Origin: Panonychus citri | Lineage: Eukaryota > Arthropoda > Arachnida > Trombidiformes > Tetranychidae | NCBI RefSeq assembly: GCF_014898815.1 | Contig: NW_026515545.1 | Location: forward strand, 2,294,001-2,358,000 | Direction of reading: 5' to 3' | DNA length: 64,000 bases | Shown here: piece by piece, positions 10,608-21,398 of the stretch | Position numbering within the stretch: position 1 is the first letter of the stretch | How the letters are laid out: every line of letters starts with the position of its first letter | The notes under the pieces: model-generated | Seen by the model: the letters and a program-made list of their open reading frames with translations, nothing else | Databases searched by the model: none | Told to the model about the DNA's origin: nothing | Position numbers and translations under genes: made by a program

Positions 10608-10952
10608 ATGGACGAAATATTAAGAAAAGTAATGAATATGGCACATAATGAACAACAGAAATTTCTCTCACTATGCAAAAAACCCTGTCCTCGGAGTGTA
10701 AAGTTTAAGAACGAAAACAACGCCATGCTGTTTAATCACCTAAGATTGTATTGTTTTTACCGATTATCACAACTTTATTATTCAATCGTAAAAATCGACA
10801 ATCGAAAAGCGGCAAACTACCTGATAAAGGCAAAGGGCCAATGGAGCAGCTTCGTGTTGATCTTCAATAGGTTCAATGTACACATCGGTAATGGTATCTT
10901 CGAAATCCTAATACACGATTATAATGATACTTATCGCTATAAACTCACATAA
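10608..10952 (+). CDS. Unknown 114-aa protein carried by the small LTR element
   Basis: The only sizeable frame in the internal region of the 2-kb LTR element. It starts at an ATG (MDEILRKVMNMAHNEQQ) and stops at 10950-10952, about 30 bases before the right LTR. The product is basic at its N-terminus (LCKKPCPRSVKFK), has Tyr/Phe-rich helical segments (LRLYCFYRLSQLYYSI) and a basic KAKGQW motif; no zinc knuckle, signal peptide or membrane segment is visible. I do not recognise the family. Its position next to the 3' LTR and the lack of pol genes suggest either a gag remnant or captured host sequence. It may be non-functional. Confidence 0.45.
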   Translation: MDEILRKVMNMAHNEQQKFLSLCKKPCPRSVKFKNENNAMLFNHLRLYCFYRLSQLYYSIVKIDNRKAANYLIKAKGQWSSFVLIFNRFNVHIGNGIFEILIHDYNDTYRYKLT

Positions 10953-10982
10953 CCGAGACGGTTATCAATCGAGCCGGGGACA

Positions 10983-11348
10983 TGTAATAAAATAAACCAA
11001 GGACTAACGGATTTAACCACCCTATCAACCCGAAAAGTTAATCAACATGAGAAATTCCATTTCTTGATCCTCACCTTTAATTAATTACTTTAATTACCCA
11101 TAATAATTCATAAATTGAGACTAACTTCTCTCTCCCTCTCTTTCTCTCTCTTTCTCTCTCTTTCTTTTTCCTTTTCTCTTTCTCTTTTACCTCTTAAAAA
11201 TACACCATTGTCAAATAAAGTTTACACCAACGTAATTCATCTAAACAATGTATGAAAATTAATAAAGAAAGTGAAATAAAGTTAATAAAAATCATATATA
11301 ATCAACAATAAGTTCCCAAATCTCTACTCTGAACTAATATTCATTACA
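10983..11348 (+). repeat. Right LTR of the small element
   Basis: 366 bp copy of 9313-9683. It is preceded by a short purine-rich run (GAGCCGGGGACA) that could serve as a weak polypurine tract and is followed by the target duplicate GCTAT. Confidence 0.93.
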
Positions 11349-11607
11349 GCTATAAACGAAGATCCGTTGATCCTCAAGCGTGAGTTCTCGTTGGGTCAAA
11401 GTTAGTGTTTAGCTCACAAAGATCAGCGATTGGTCAAAGATTAGGGCTGCTCAGTATAAAGGTCTTGACATTTTCACCACTTCATCATCATTCGCTCCGT
11501 AAGTTCAAGCCTATTGTTATAATATTTCATTATTTTGCAGTTTTGCCTTTCTCTCTTTTTTCTTTGTTCTTTCGCCATGGACCTTTTTAAACATGTCGAG
11601 ATATTAA

Positions 11608-12058
11608 ATATATTGCCTAAGCAAATCTTCCAAATTGGAGGTTGATCCTAACAAATATTATTGCCAATATTGCAGTCAGACGTTTACGTGTCAGGGTAAT
11701 GGTGTTCGACATGAAAAGAAACGATGCAGATTTCCGGGAGCACCCAATCATAGATGTAGTGACACTTGTGACGAACAATGTCCTGGCCAAGGTGTTTGGA
11801 GGTTAGCTCACGATGGTCGAGCTGGTAGGAAAATGCCAAGTCGTAAGAAGGTATGAGCTGAGATGACAAAGATATTTATTGCAATGAAGGTGTCAAAGAA
11901 AGAGTACAAGAAGTTGGCGGATCTTAAGAAGCTGTAAACGATGATGATGGGCAAGATGGAAAGAAAAAGAAGGAAGAAGATAATGATGATGATGAATAGA
12001 AAGATGCAGCAGAACAAGTTGGCGAACAAAATGAGACTAAATCTAACTCAGAATGATG
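11608..12058 (+). pseudogene. Decayed C2HC zinc-finger gene with acidic/Lys-rich tail
   Basis: A coding-like stretch without an ATG: after a stop at 11605-11607 the frame reads through to YYCQYCSQTF and a finger C-x2-C-x12-H-x4-C, then a second cluster C-x3-C-x3-C (CSDTCDEQC), ending at 11856. The tail lies in another frame at 11886-12055 and reads as acidic and lysine-rich blocks (DDDGQDGKKKKEED, KDAAEQVGEQNETKS) broken by in-frame TAA and TAG. AATAAA follows at about 12090. A GTATGA after AAG at 11851 could be an old splice donor. The mix of coding-like composition with stops and frame changes points to a pseudogene; an intact spliced gene is the alternative. Confidence 0.4.
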
Positions 12059-12219
12059 AAACTTATTCTTTTTACGTTACTTTTTTATCAATAAAATTTT
12101 GAAATAGTTCTTTTCAGAACTAAAAAGATTGAGAGAAAAGGTTTTGTAAACTTATAATTGCCCAAGTTTTGAACTGCTTCAGATTGTCATTTATAATTTG
12201 AGGCTATCAATAGGAACAA

Positions 12220-12390
12220 GAGTTATAAAAGCTCCGACGAGTTATAGAAGCTCGAACGAGTTATAGAAACTCCGACGAGTTATAAACACTCCAACGAGTT
12301 ATAAAAACTCGAACGAGTTATAGAAACTCCGAAGAGTTATAAACACTCCAACGAGTTATAAAAGCTCGAACGAGTTATAGAAACTATGAT
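12220..12390 (+). repeat. Minisatellite, nine 19-bp units with a 57-bp higher-order period
   Basis: Exactly nine units of the form GAGTTATARAARCTCSRAC (19 bp), 12220-12390, followed by a partial GAG. Variants recur in threes: units 2-4 and 5-7 follow the same order of end types (CTCGAAC, then CTCCGAM, then CTCCAAC), and units 8-9 start the cycle again. This indicates amplification of a three-unit block after divergence of single units. Confidence 0.92.
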
Positions 12391-15211
12391 GAGTACCCAG
12401 AATCACTCTTTTCTTTTACTGATAACAGTTCCTTCTGTTAGTTCCACACTTTAGTATCTAGTTGTTCTTCTCAAAGGACTAATAAGATAAATTAACTTTG
12501 TTTGCCAGTTCAACAATTCACCTATTCAATGGTTATTTGAGTTGTTTTATTTAATTGAATAGCTAATTGTTAAACTTTGATTGAATTCTGATTGAGATTT
12601 CAACTTAAATCATCGTTAATGTGATTCCATTCATGCTAACAATTTATTTTAAGTTTGAATTTCATCACATTTTTGCTTTTCTCTCTCTCTCTCTTCATTT
12701 GATTTTGACTCTAGTTCTTATTTCCATTCTTTCATTTCCGCCGGATGTTTATTCAATTGTGTCAGCATTTCATAGATATACATTGAAAACATTGAACAGC
12801 TCATGGGCATTTGACGATCATAATCAATGTTAAAGTCTCGACAAATAATATAAATGTAAAACGTTAACACAAATTTAAGATTATCAAACAATTTAAGGTT
12901 TCTTTTCTTTTTCTTTTTCCAATTGAACTTTTCTTCTTTCGTTTTACTCAAACCAGATAACAATAAACTTGAATGATAATAATAATAGAAAACGATAACA
13001 AATGTAATTGTTTTCCTTGGTATTTGATCACAATTACTGTTAATTTTACAATCGCAACTAATGGCAAGATAACTAATGATAGATTCGATTGTTACAAATC
13101 AACTGGAAATGATTGAATGAGTCTCCAAAGTAGCAAATAAATCAATCGATTCATTTAAACAATTAGCTCTCCATCCAAATGTAAATTTTTGCCCTTTTTG
13201 CTGCTCAAATGAAATTGGATTGCCTTATATTGAAAATGGTTATCATGTTGATTTTTAGTCTTGAATTAATTTCATTGATAATGGTAAATTCTTGATCTTT
13301 ACGATGAAGAAAAAAAAATTGACGCTATCAAAATAGGAAGACATGAATTCATCCCTTTGAAAAGATTAAGATTTTTTCCCTCTCCATGAAATTCTGAGTT
13401 TACTTCCTAAATCTTCAGGTATTCACTGAGAATAATCAACTTATTGTTAAATAATGAATCACTTTATCATTTAATTGATCAAAAGAATGACAGATCATTC
13501 AATCTCATGTCATTCTAATCTCATTAAAAGTTTAATCTTATCCAACAATGAGCTTGATATGATAATCATCTGTATCTCCAATTAACTTATAATGAAGATC
13601 GAGAGGTAAGAATGAAAAAGAAATCTAAACAATTAAATCTAATACAAGAGAGACTCTTTTTTTTTACTAGAAAATTCAAATAAACAAACAAAAGTTTTCA
13701 TCTTAATTAATTTAAATCTGATGAAAACTCAATTAAATCTTTCTAATTGAACTAAATCTAATCTTCATCTATTAATTTGATTGATTGACATTTTTTTTTT
13801 GGTTCACTTATTATATTAGTTGATCAATTGATTTCATTAATCGTTTAGACAATCAACTTGATTAGTTTGGGATAAGTTTCATCCAATTAACTGTCAATTT
13901 ACATTTTAAATGGTGAAAAAAAAGCAAACTAAACGATTATCAAATTAATTGTGATGGATAATTTTATTATTTATATTAGTTAATGATAAATGATTTGATT
14001 GTTAATCACTTTTAATGAATCATTGATAAACATTTTATCTCAACATGTATTTGTTATTATTGTCAGTGGATAAGGACAATCACTGTTACACTTTAATTAG
14101 TAAATAATGCTAATGATTAAGGGTAAAAGGTGAACAATTAAAGGATTATTGATTAACATTTACTTAGATTTACCCTGATAATGGTTGATAAGGTTATCAC
14201 CATTTACCTGAGTATCTAATATACTCTTGAAGGTAAATCTTACACCCATTGACTTGGAATTAAATTATGCTCTGATCCATGATTAATTATGTATACAAAG
14301 AGATTCATTAACCAATATCATGATTATTATATAATCATTGAACCTTTTGGGTGGAGTGATCTTATATATATATATATAAAATCAAATTGTACTGACCATT
14401 GAACTATTATTTCCAGATTAATTGTTGATGATTCTTATACACCTTTACCTGGATCTTAGTAATGTTTACCTTATATTTCAACCCTTTGTTGATATTTTGC
14501 CTTTCAATGGATTGAGATTCAATACTTATCCCATTAATTTATGAATCGAAGCTTGATCAATATATTTTTTGATTTTCTTGTTTCCAGTTCATTCATCATG
14601 ATGATGAATTTATCATGTAGATGAGAAATTGCATTTTTAAGCTTTTGATTTTTTGCCTTTTTCTTGGTAAACATGCATAATATTTATCCCCAAGTTTCTT
14701 GTTTATATCAACAGAAAATAATATCTAAAATCAAACATCCAGAGTAAATATATTATCTGATAATATAACATAAATCTTGTAAATTCTGATAACTATTATC
14801 ACCATTATCCAAAATCAACCCCCCCACCATGCAAACTAACATCTTCATTTAATTATGGTGAACAATGATTCTGGAAAATGTTCATTCATCTATATTGAAA
14901 TTGTGAGGTTTCCATCATCATCTTCCTGATGGTGAAAATGTTCATTGTTATTATTATCTCAGAAAATCATCATGCATCAAATTAGCATCGTTTATATTTA
15001 GATATGATGATATATCACCAAGATGAATAATAATAGTGATAACTTTATTTCATTTCTTCAACAATTTGAAACTTCAATTTGATAATCATTCTTATTATTA
15101 CTTTCATGATGATAACTTTTCCCATCTCGTCAATATGATGATAATTTCATTTTCTTCAATTTTGTCAAAACTTTTTGAGTTAAATTAAATTAGCTATTAT
15201 CTTATCATGTA

Positions 15212-15835
15212 ACCTGTGGTGAAAAAGTTTGGGAACTTTTGCTAAAATCGTAATATTGTGAGAACGGTCTTTATTAAAAATTTGAAAATTATTTGAATTA
15301 TTGTTAATTAACTAACATATCGATAAAAGAAAAAATTTTTTTAATTAGTCAATTAGTTCGGGAAAAATTGAGTTTCAAAGTCGAACAAAAAAAATCGATA
15401 AGACTTGATACATGTTAAGTCTATGAGAGCTTTTAACATGGCTGTCAATGGGAAAAGTTCGATTTTGTCAAAATGCAAAAAAATCGAATTTTCTTTTTTG
15501 AATATCTTCGCTTGATCTATTTATAGAATTGCGTTAATTTGAGTTTTGATACAAAATTTTGAGCTGATTCTAAAAAAACTATTTTCATAAAAATCTGAGT
15601 ATTCATCGAAAAGTTATCCAAAAAAACTCATTTTAACAATTTTTTTGTCGATTTTTTTTTCATTGCACTTCAATTTGAAAAATTAGCGACGCCATTAAAT
15701 TTTTTGACCTGAAATTTATACAATATTATCTCTCGAGTATTAGCCATGAGAACGTAAAATTTCAGTTGAATACGCGCAATGCTACGGTTTTTACGAATGT
15801 TTTATCAAAAAGTCCCAAACTTTCTCACCACAGGT
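15212..15835. mobile_element. MITE / non-autonomous Tc1-mariner-like element, 624 bp
   Basis: Terminal inverted repeats of about 38 bp: left ACCTGTGGTGAAAAAGTTTG after a TA at 15210-15211, right the reverse complement (CAAACTTTCTCACCACAGGT) before TA at 15836-15837, with a handful of mismatches further in. A TA dinucleotide on each side fits Tc1/mariner target duplication. No open frame for a transposase is present inside, so it is a deletion derivative or MITE. Confidence 0.8.
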
Positions 15836-18069
15836 TATCATATTGTTAACTGATACCAACAAAAAAATTAGTCTAATGATACAATTTAATCAACTTAAAT
15901 CAGTTGTTTCTTACAATAAAATGAATTAACTTTATTCATTCAAGAGATTGGGATAATCTCTTTCAGAGTGAATTACTTTTCGATATTTTTACAGATCAGT
16001 TCTCAATAGGTTGACCAAGTGCACTTTTCACCACGACGATGATCATATGAATGAACTGAGTTATGATTCGGTAACCTTATAAAGTCTAAATGCTAATTGA
16101 TTTTGAAAAAAACTCCAATTCAAGATACAATCAATTTGCCTTAAGGGTTAACCAATTTATCTGGAAAACGCTTAATGTCATTGTAAAGACTTGAGTATGA
16201 TATTATTTGTATCATTTGATTGGTAATGAATGAAAAATTGATGATATGTATTTGAATCAATTTACTTTAAGTAATACATTTAAATTGATTGTGATGAAGG
16301 TGTGATAATCATTATGAGCCAACAATTCATCAACAATTTACTTTGCAATATGAATGTTTCGTTGTTGTTGTGTATCTTTCCCGAGGTTGTATATTATTAT
16401 ATTGTTTAGATAAATGTTTGATATTATTGGTTATATCTTTGCAATAATGCATACATGAAATAATCATTGCCTCAAACTAATCTCATCTAATCAATTATCA
16501 CATTCGTTAATAACATTGAATTACATTGAGTGGTCAAAATCAATTCACTTAATGATGGATATTGAACAGACATAAAGCTAAAGTGCAAATAAGTTGATAC
16601 ATTGATCCTCACAATCCCTCAGCTAATCAATAGTATTCAATGTTTTTTTTTCTTACCAGTTCCAAGTTTTAGATAAACTAATCAGAATCAGGGTGAGGAT
16701 GAGTATATACACATGATGGAACAACGTTAGAACAATATTTTCGAGTTGTAACTTCAATGACTAATGATAATGTATCATGACAATTGTCATTTTTATACTT
16801 TAATTCACTCTGAACATTTAAGTTTAAAGTTTCTTCTCATTCATCTTAACTAACAGTAATTCAATGTATTCTCATGATTATTATCATTAGCATGAAAGAT
16901 GATCTTTGGATTGTATCATGTATTTTGCCGGAATTCATCATGATGAAAAAAAGAGGGGAAAAAATATCTAATCCATTGTTAGCAAGTTCTAAGTTCAGTC
17001 TCATGTAGTTCAGTTTCTCTCTCTCCCTCTCTCATCATGTTAATGAAATAATTATCTCTCATTTTAGATAAACGATAACTGAATTATGTTCCAGGTCGAT
17101 ATGCAATATTGATGAATTTTTCATCTCCAATTCATTATTAATATGGAAAAATGATTTTCAACTTTTTCGAGTTGGTCAGTTATCAATGTTTTCTTATGAT
17201 AATTTCATGGGAATTGAATGATTATCTTTAACAAGGAATCATTCAATTACTCTTACATCATGAACTTTTAATGATTGAATTGAATAAATTTGAATCTAAT
17301 TTTTATTCAGTTATGGATTGAAGTTAATCTTAATCTGAATAGATGATTATTTGTTATGGTGATTCTGGAAATGAAAGTTCATCATGAAAGGTCAAATAGA
17401 TTTCATGTTCTCATGTCGTTTTTTAAGCTCGAATAAACTTGAAATATTAATATATGAAATTGTGATGTATCTTCATGACAAATGATGAATCTTTTTCTTG
17501 TTCAGTCTGATTGTTTTCAATTTATCCTTCATCAAATCACAGTACAAGTAATCATTCATTGGGATAATTGACAATCAAATTCAGTGGGAGAAATTGAGAT
17601 CTTATATTTTGTTTTAATTTTTATTAATACTTTTCCACTAAAAATCAATGAAAATTGTAACAGAAAACAAAGTAAATTTGCCTAACAAATTAATCATCAA
17701 TCATGATGAATGAGGAAATAACCATGTAACAGAATTGTACCAATATATATTCTGATGAATGTTAATTCAATTTACTAAATGGAAAATAACTTATAACAAT
17801 CAGAGAGACAAAAAGGCAAAACTGTTAAACATCAACAGATAATAAACGATAATCATTTGATTATTTCATCTTCCTCTTCTTACTTATACTAAATCAACTC
17901 AATTCTTAATTTGTTTCTCTCTCTCTCTCTCTCTCTCTATCTCCATCCTCATCTTTTCATCATCTCATTGGAACTACAACCCCAAAGGCAAAGTGTAAAC
18001 TCCTTATGGATTCAATTGAATGGACACAAAACGATGATAATACTTTTCCATCTTCATCTCAATTCATCT

Positions 18070-18103
<34 letters not shown>

Positions 18104-20054
18104 TCCCTTTAACTGACTTACAACATGTAACTATCCATTATTATCACTAATATCATCCGAAAATGAATCTCATGTTAACTCATAATTGTGATGGAACAAT
18201 CAACCAATCCAACAAATATAGATATAAGTATGTGTCATTGAATAATAACCTTGATCTCTGAGATTTGGACTATCATCGGCTGATCAATTTTTTCGACGAA
18301 ATTTGTTTCAAAAACGAAAATAAGAAAACGATAAATGATTTTATATGTAACAATTTTACAGAAAAAGAAACAATAAAAATATTATGTAACATAAATAAAG
18401 AGGAAAAAAATTGTATTATTATAATAAATGTCCAGATAATAATTGATCGTGTTTTCGATTTGAGTCCATTTCTGATATTATTTTCTCTGTTATTTCAGTT
18501 CCTGGAGAGAATATGAAAAAAAAGGTAACAATACAATTTAGAACATATTGAACTGAAAGATTGATGAAAATTCCATGAACTTCTCGAGGCTATTTCCATG
18601 ATATTATTCATTTAAAAGGTGAGAACTAATAAATCGATAATCAGAGGAATAAAGGTGAACAATGACCATTCATTGTTCATTAATTCACCAATGGTTCTTA
18701 ATTAAATTGATAGAGAATATAAATATTTATGGAAATAAGTTAATTACTAATAGAATTTCCATCTCATATAACATGATAGTAGTTAATTGGTCAAGAACTC
18801 TGATAATATTGAAATTCTGAGGTTTCATATTCATCTTGGTAGATTATCAAATGATCACAGTTTTTATCTTAAAAATGATTTATTGGTTTACTCTGAATTT
18901 TTTTTTGATAGAAATTAAATTAAACTCTAATTGATGATAAACTAATCAAGTTAATCCATTTTTGATTAATTCATAATTTCCATGAAACTGGCAGATTATG
19001 ATAATGATTATAATCAATGAATGATTAAAAGATTCTGAGTTTAACTTTGTTATAATAATAATAGTTATATGAATGATTTGATAATCCATGTTAAAGATTA
19101 ACTGATAAAGGATTAAGATAAAAAGACAAAAACAATTAGTAAATTTATCAATCGATTGAGTTTTTTTTTCTTCTTCTATTTAGCCGGAAGGCAAATGATT
19201 AAATCTCACCTGGTAAATTATTTATCCAATTAGATAAACTAAATGTTCCTGATTAAGATTATTGTGTTTGATTAATTTTTTTTTCTTCTCCTTAAATTAA
19301 TTACTATCATATTCTAGCATTTACCTTGGACTATTTCGCAACAATTTTCGTAAAATAAAAGATTCTAACGAATTCGATTAAAAGTTTTTTCCTGTTCTTC
19401 CAAAGCGACACTTGCTTTCCTTTGGTGTGACAACAATCAGACTAATTACTTGAGATCGTCTTGATTGTTGTAAGAAAAAATAATCGAAAATCTTACAAGT
19501 GCGATATATACAATTAAGCTTTCATTGTAATTAGAACTCGAATCTATTTAGTTAATCAAGAAGAGAGAGAGAGAAAAAAAATTAATAACAAAAAACATCT
19601 AATCTAAACTCATCAGCTTCATTTTCATTAGATGTTCACTTGGAAAAAAAAGTTCAATGTATTAGTTGTTCATGAATATAGAGGATCAATTGAATTAATC
19701 CTCTTAATCTCTTCTAATCCTCTCATTTAATGCAAATTTTTTTTGTTCCGAAACAAGGAAGCTCAGAATAGTTTATGTTTAATCTTTGTTTTTGAGGTAA
19801 CAAAACCAGTTAATCCATCTTATCACTTTTTATGGATGATAATTAACCTCGAGATTTTAAATTACTTTGTATTCACTTTTTGTTAGGTGAACATTGAACA
19901 TAAGAAAACTAATGATAATAAGTAACACCAAGAGCTGTTGATTCATGGAAACCAGATGATTATCATCATGGTGAACCTTAATTGTTGTGTTTAGTTAGAT
20001 GGAAACCATGATAAACTCATCTAACATGGTGAAAGAATTCATTCATTGAATATC

Positions 20055-20055
<1 letters not shown>

Positions 20056-20107
<52 letters not shown>
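20056..20107 (+). repeat. GA dinucleotide microsatellite
   Basis: Uninterrupted (AG)26 run, 52 bp. Similar CT runs occur near several promoters in this window, so GA/CT tracts may have a role as GAGA-type sites, but that is inference. Confidence 0.9.
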
Positions 20108-20109
<2 letters not shown>

Positions 20110-21049
20110 AAATTTTGGTTAATTCATTAAAATTCATTGAGTAATAACTCGAGTAATGAATTGAACTTTCGTTGGGTGAATGGCAATTTTTTACTATAAT
20201 AATAAAACGATTAGAGTGACTTATTATTATCCAAGTTAGGAATTGAATCTATGACCTATCAAAATTAAATTATCATCACTCACAATCAATAATAATACTT
20301 GTGAATTTAATCACTAAATTGATAATAAATTTGTACGTCATTAATTTGTTATTTCATCACAAAATTGATTGATTATTTTTCCAAACACTTTTTGAACGAT
20401 TCATTTTCAATTTAACTTTTCATTAAAATTAAGCTTCGTTGAAACAACAGAATCAAATTAATTTACTTAATCAATTCATTAAATTGTAAATAAGAAAACT
20501 AATTCAAATCCAAATTTAGATTAGTAAATATTAGTCAACTTCTCATGAATGGATGACTCAGCTAATTGTAATTACATGTACTTGAAAATCACATGAGTCA
20601 CGATTCTCGTGATGAATCAAGTTCGAACTAGTTAACACCAGATTAGATTCGATTAAAATTGGTTAAGACTAGTTAAATTCGGTTGGGTTAACCAGTTAAA
20701 TCCAGAAAGAATCGGTTAACCAGACAAATGATTTCACTTTCCAAGCGAAACAAACAATTAACATAAACACAAACTTTTCTGTTTAAAGTTCAACACTTTG
20801 ACCCAAAAACATTGATTTAGAAACGGAAATACCCTGAAAATTGTTACAATCCAATGAAATGTAATCAATAAATGTAAGTAAACATAAATTGTATCTTAAT
20901 GTTTACATTTATTGTGAGAAAAAAAATTGTTGCGTAATAACAACAAATCAGCTGATCGAAATCAACACTCAGGTAATCATTTGATTAACTATTAAGAACA
21001 TTTGTTCTTGTCGACTCAGTGAATTTTTACCATTTAATTGATCGATTTG

Positions 21050-21067
21050 TCTCGTTAATTAACGAGA
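21050..21067. promoter_or_regulatory. 18-bp perfect palindrome upstream of the Nup98-only gene
   Basis: TCTCGTTAATTAACGAGA is its own reverse complement and lies about 330 bp before the start codon at 21399. The sequence is seen; a role as a dimer binding site is inference. Confidence 0.3.
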
Positions 21068-21398
21068 TTTCAATGTGATTATCGTAACAATTAGCTAATC
21101 AAATTCAATTTGTTTCCATTTGATAGAAGTGAAAACGCCATCTGGTTGTGTAGAGTTGAAGCTTAGAAATTGATGTTGATGTTTATAAATAAGAGTGAGT
21201 TTGTTTACTGTTTATATCTCACTTTGTCTAATCAAGGTTATTGACTAATTGTAGAGTCTAATTGTTGTCATTTATTTTGTGATTTTCGTCTTTGTTTTTA
21301 TTCATTTTAACTGAGGTTATTGTGAGTAATTCGACTGATTTTTCTTTGTGGTATAATAGAAGAGTTTTGTGATTGAAAAAGGTAAACAAAAGTCTATA

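Larger units (their letters stand above)
9313..11348 (+). mobile_element. Small non-autonomous LTR retrotransposon (TRIM/LARD-like), complete
   Basis: Two direct repeats, 9313-9683 and 10983-11348, have the same ends (TGTAATAAAATAAACC at the start, ATATTCATTACA at the end, so TG..CA). The element is flanked by the 5-bp direct repeat GCTAT at 9308-9312 and 11349-11353, a proper target-site duplication. The internal region is about 1.3 kb and has no protease, reverse transcriptase or integrase motif, only a 114-aa frame (10608-10952). The LTRs differ by only a few substitutions and small indels, so the insertion is fairly recent. It must be mobilised in trans; the Ty3/gypsy element nearby also ends in TGTA/TACA but is not shown to be the partner. 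Confidence 0.93.
12391..21398. other. Long AT-rich gene-free region
   Basis: About 9 kb with no frame that shows protein-like composition; the short open frames at 12621-12833, 12718-12963 and 18265-18516 lack domain features and the last starts at TTG. Content worth noting: a 624-bp TIR element (15212-15835), CT runs at about 17916-17938 and 18073-18100, a GA run at 20056-20107, an imperfect inverted repeat CAATAAATGTAA..TTTACATTTATTG near 20866-20935 and an 18-bp palindrome at 21050-21067. It could be intergenic regulatory DNA or a large intron; nothing in the sequence decides this. Confidence 0.6.

Noticed and set aside
12220..12390. CRISPR-like array
   Set aside because: Units are contiguous with no spacers; it is a minisatellite in a eukaryotic genome.
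18265..18516. 83-codon open frame on the plus strand
   Set aside because: Starts at TTG, Lys/Ile/Asn-rich as expected for AT-rich chance frames, no splice or promoter context.
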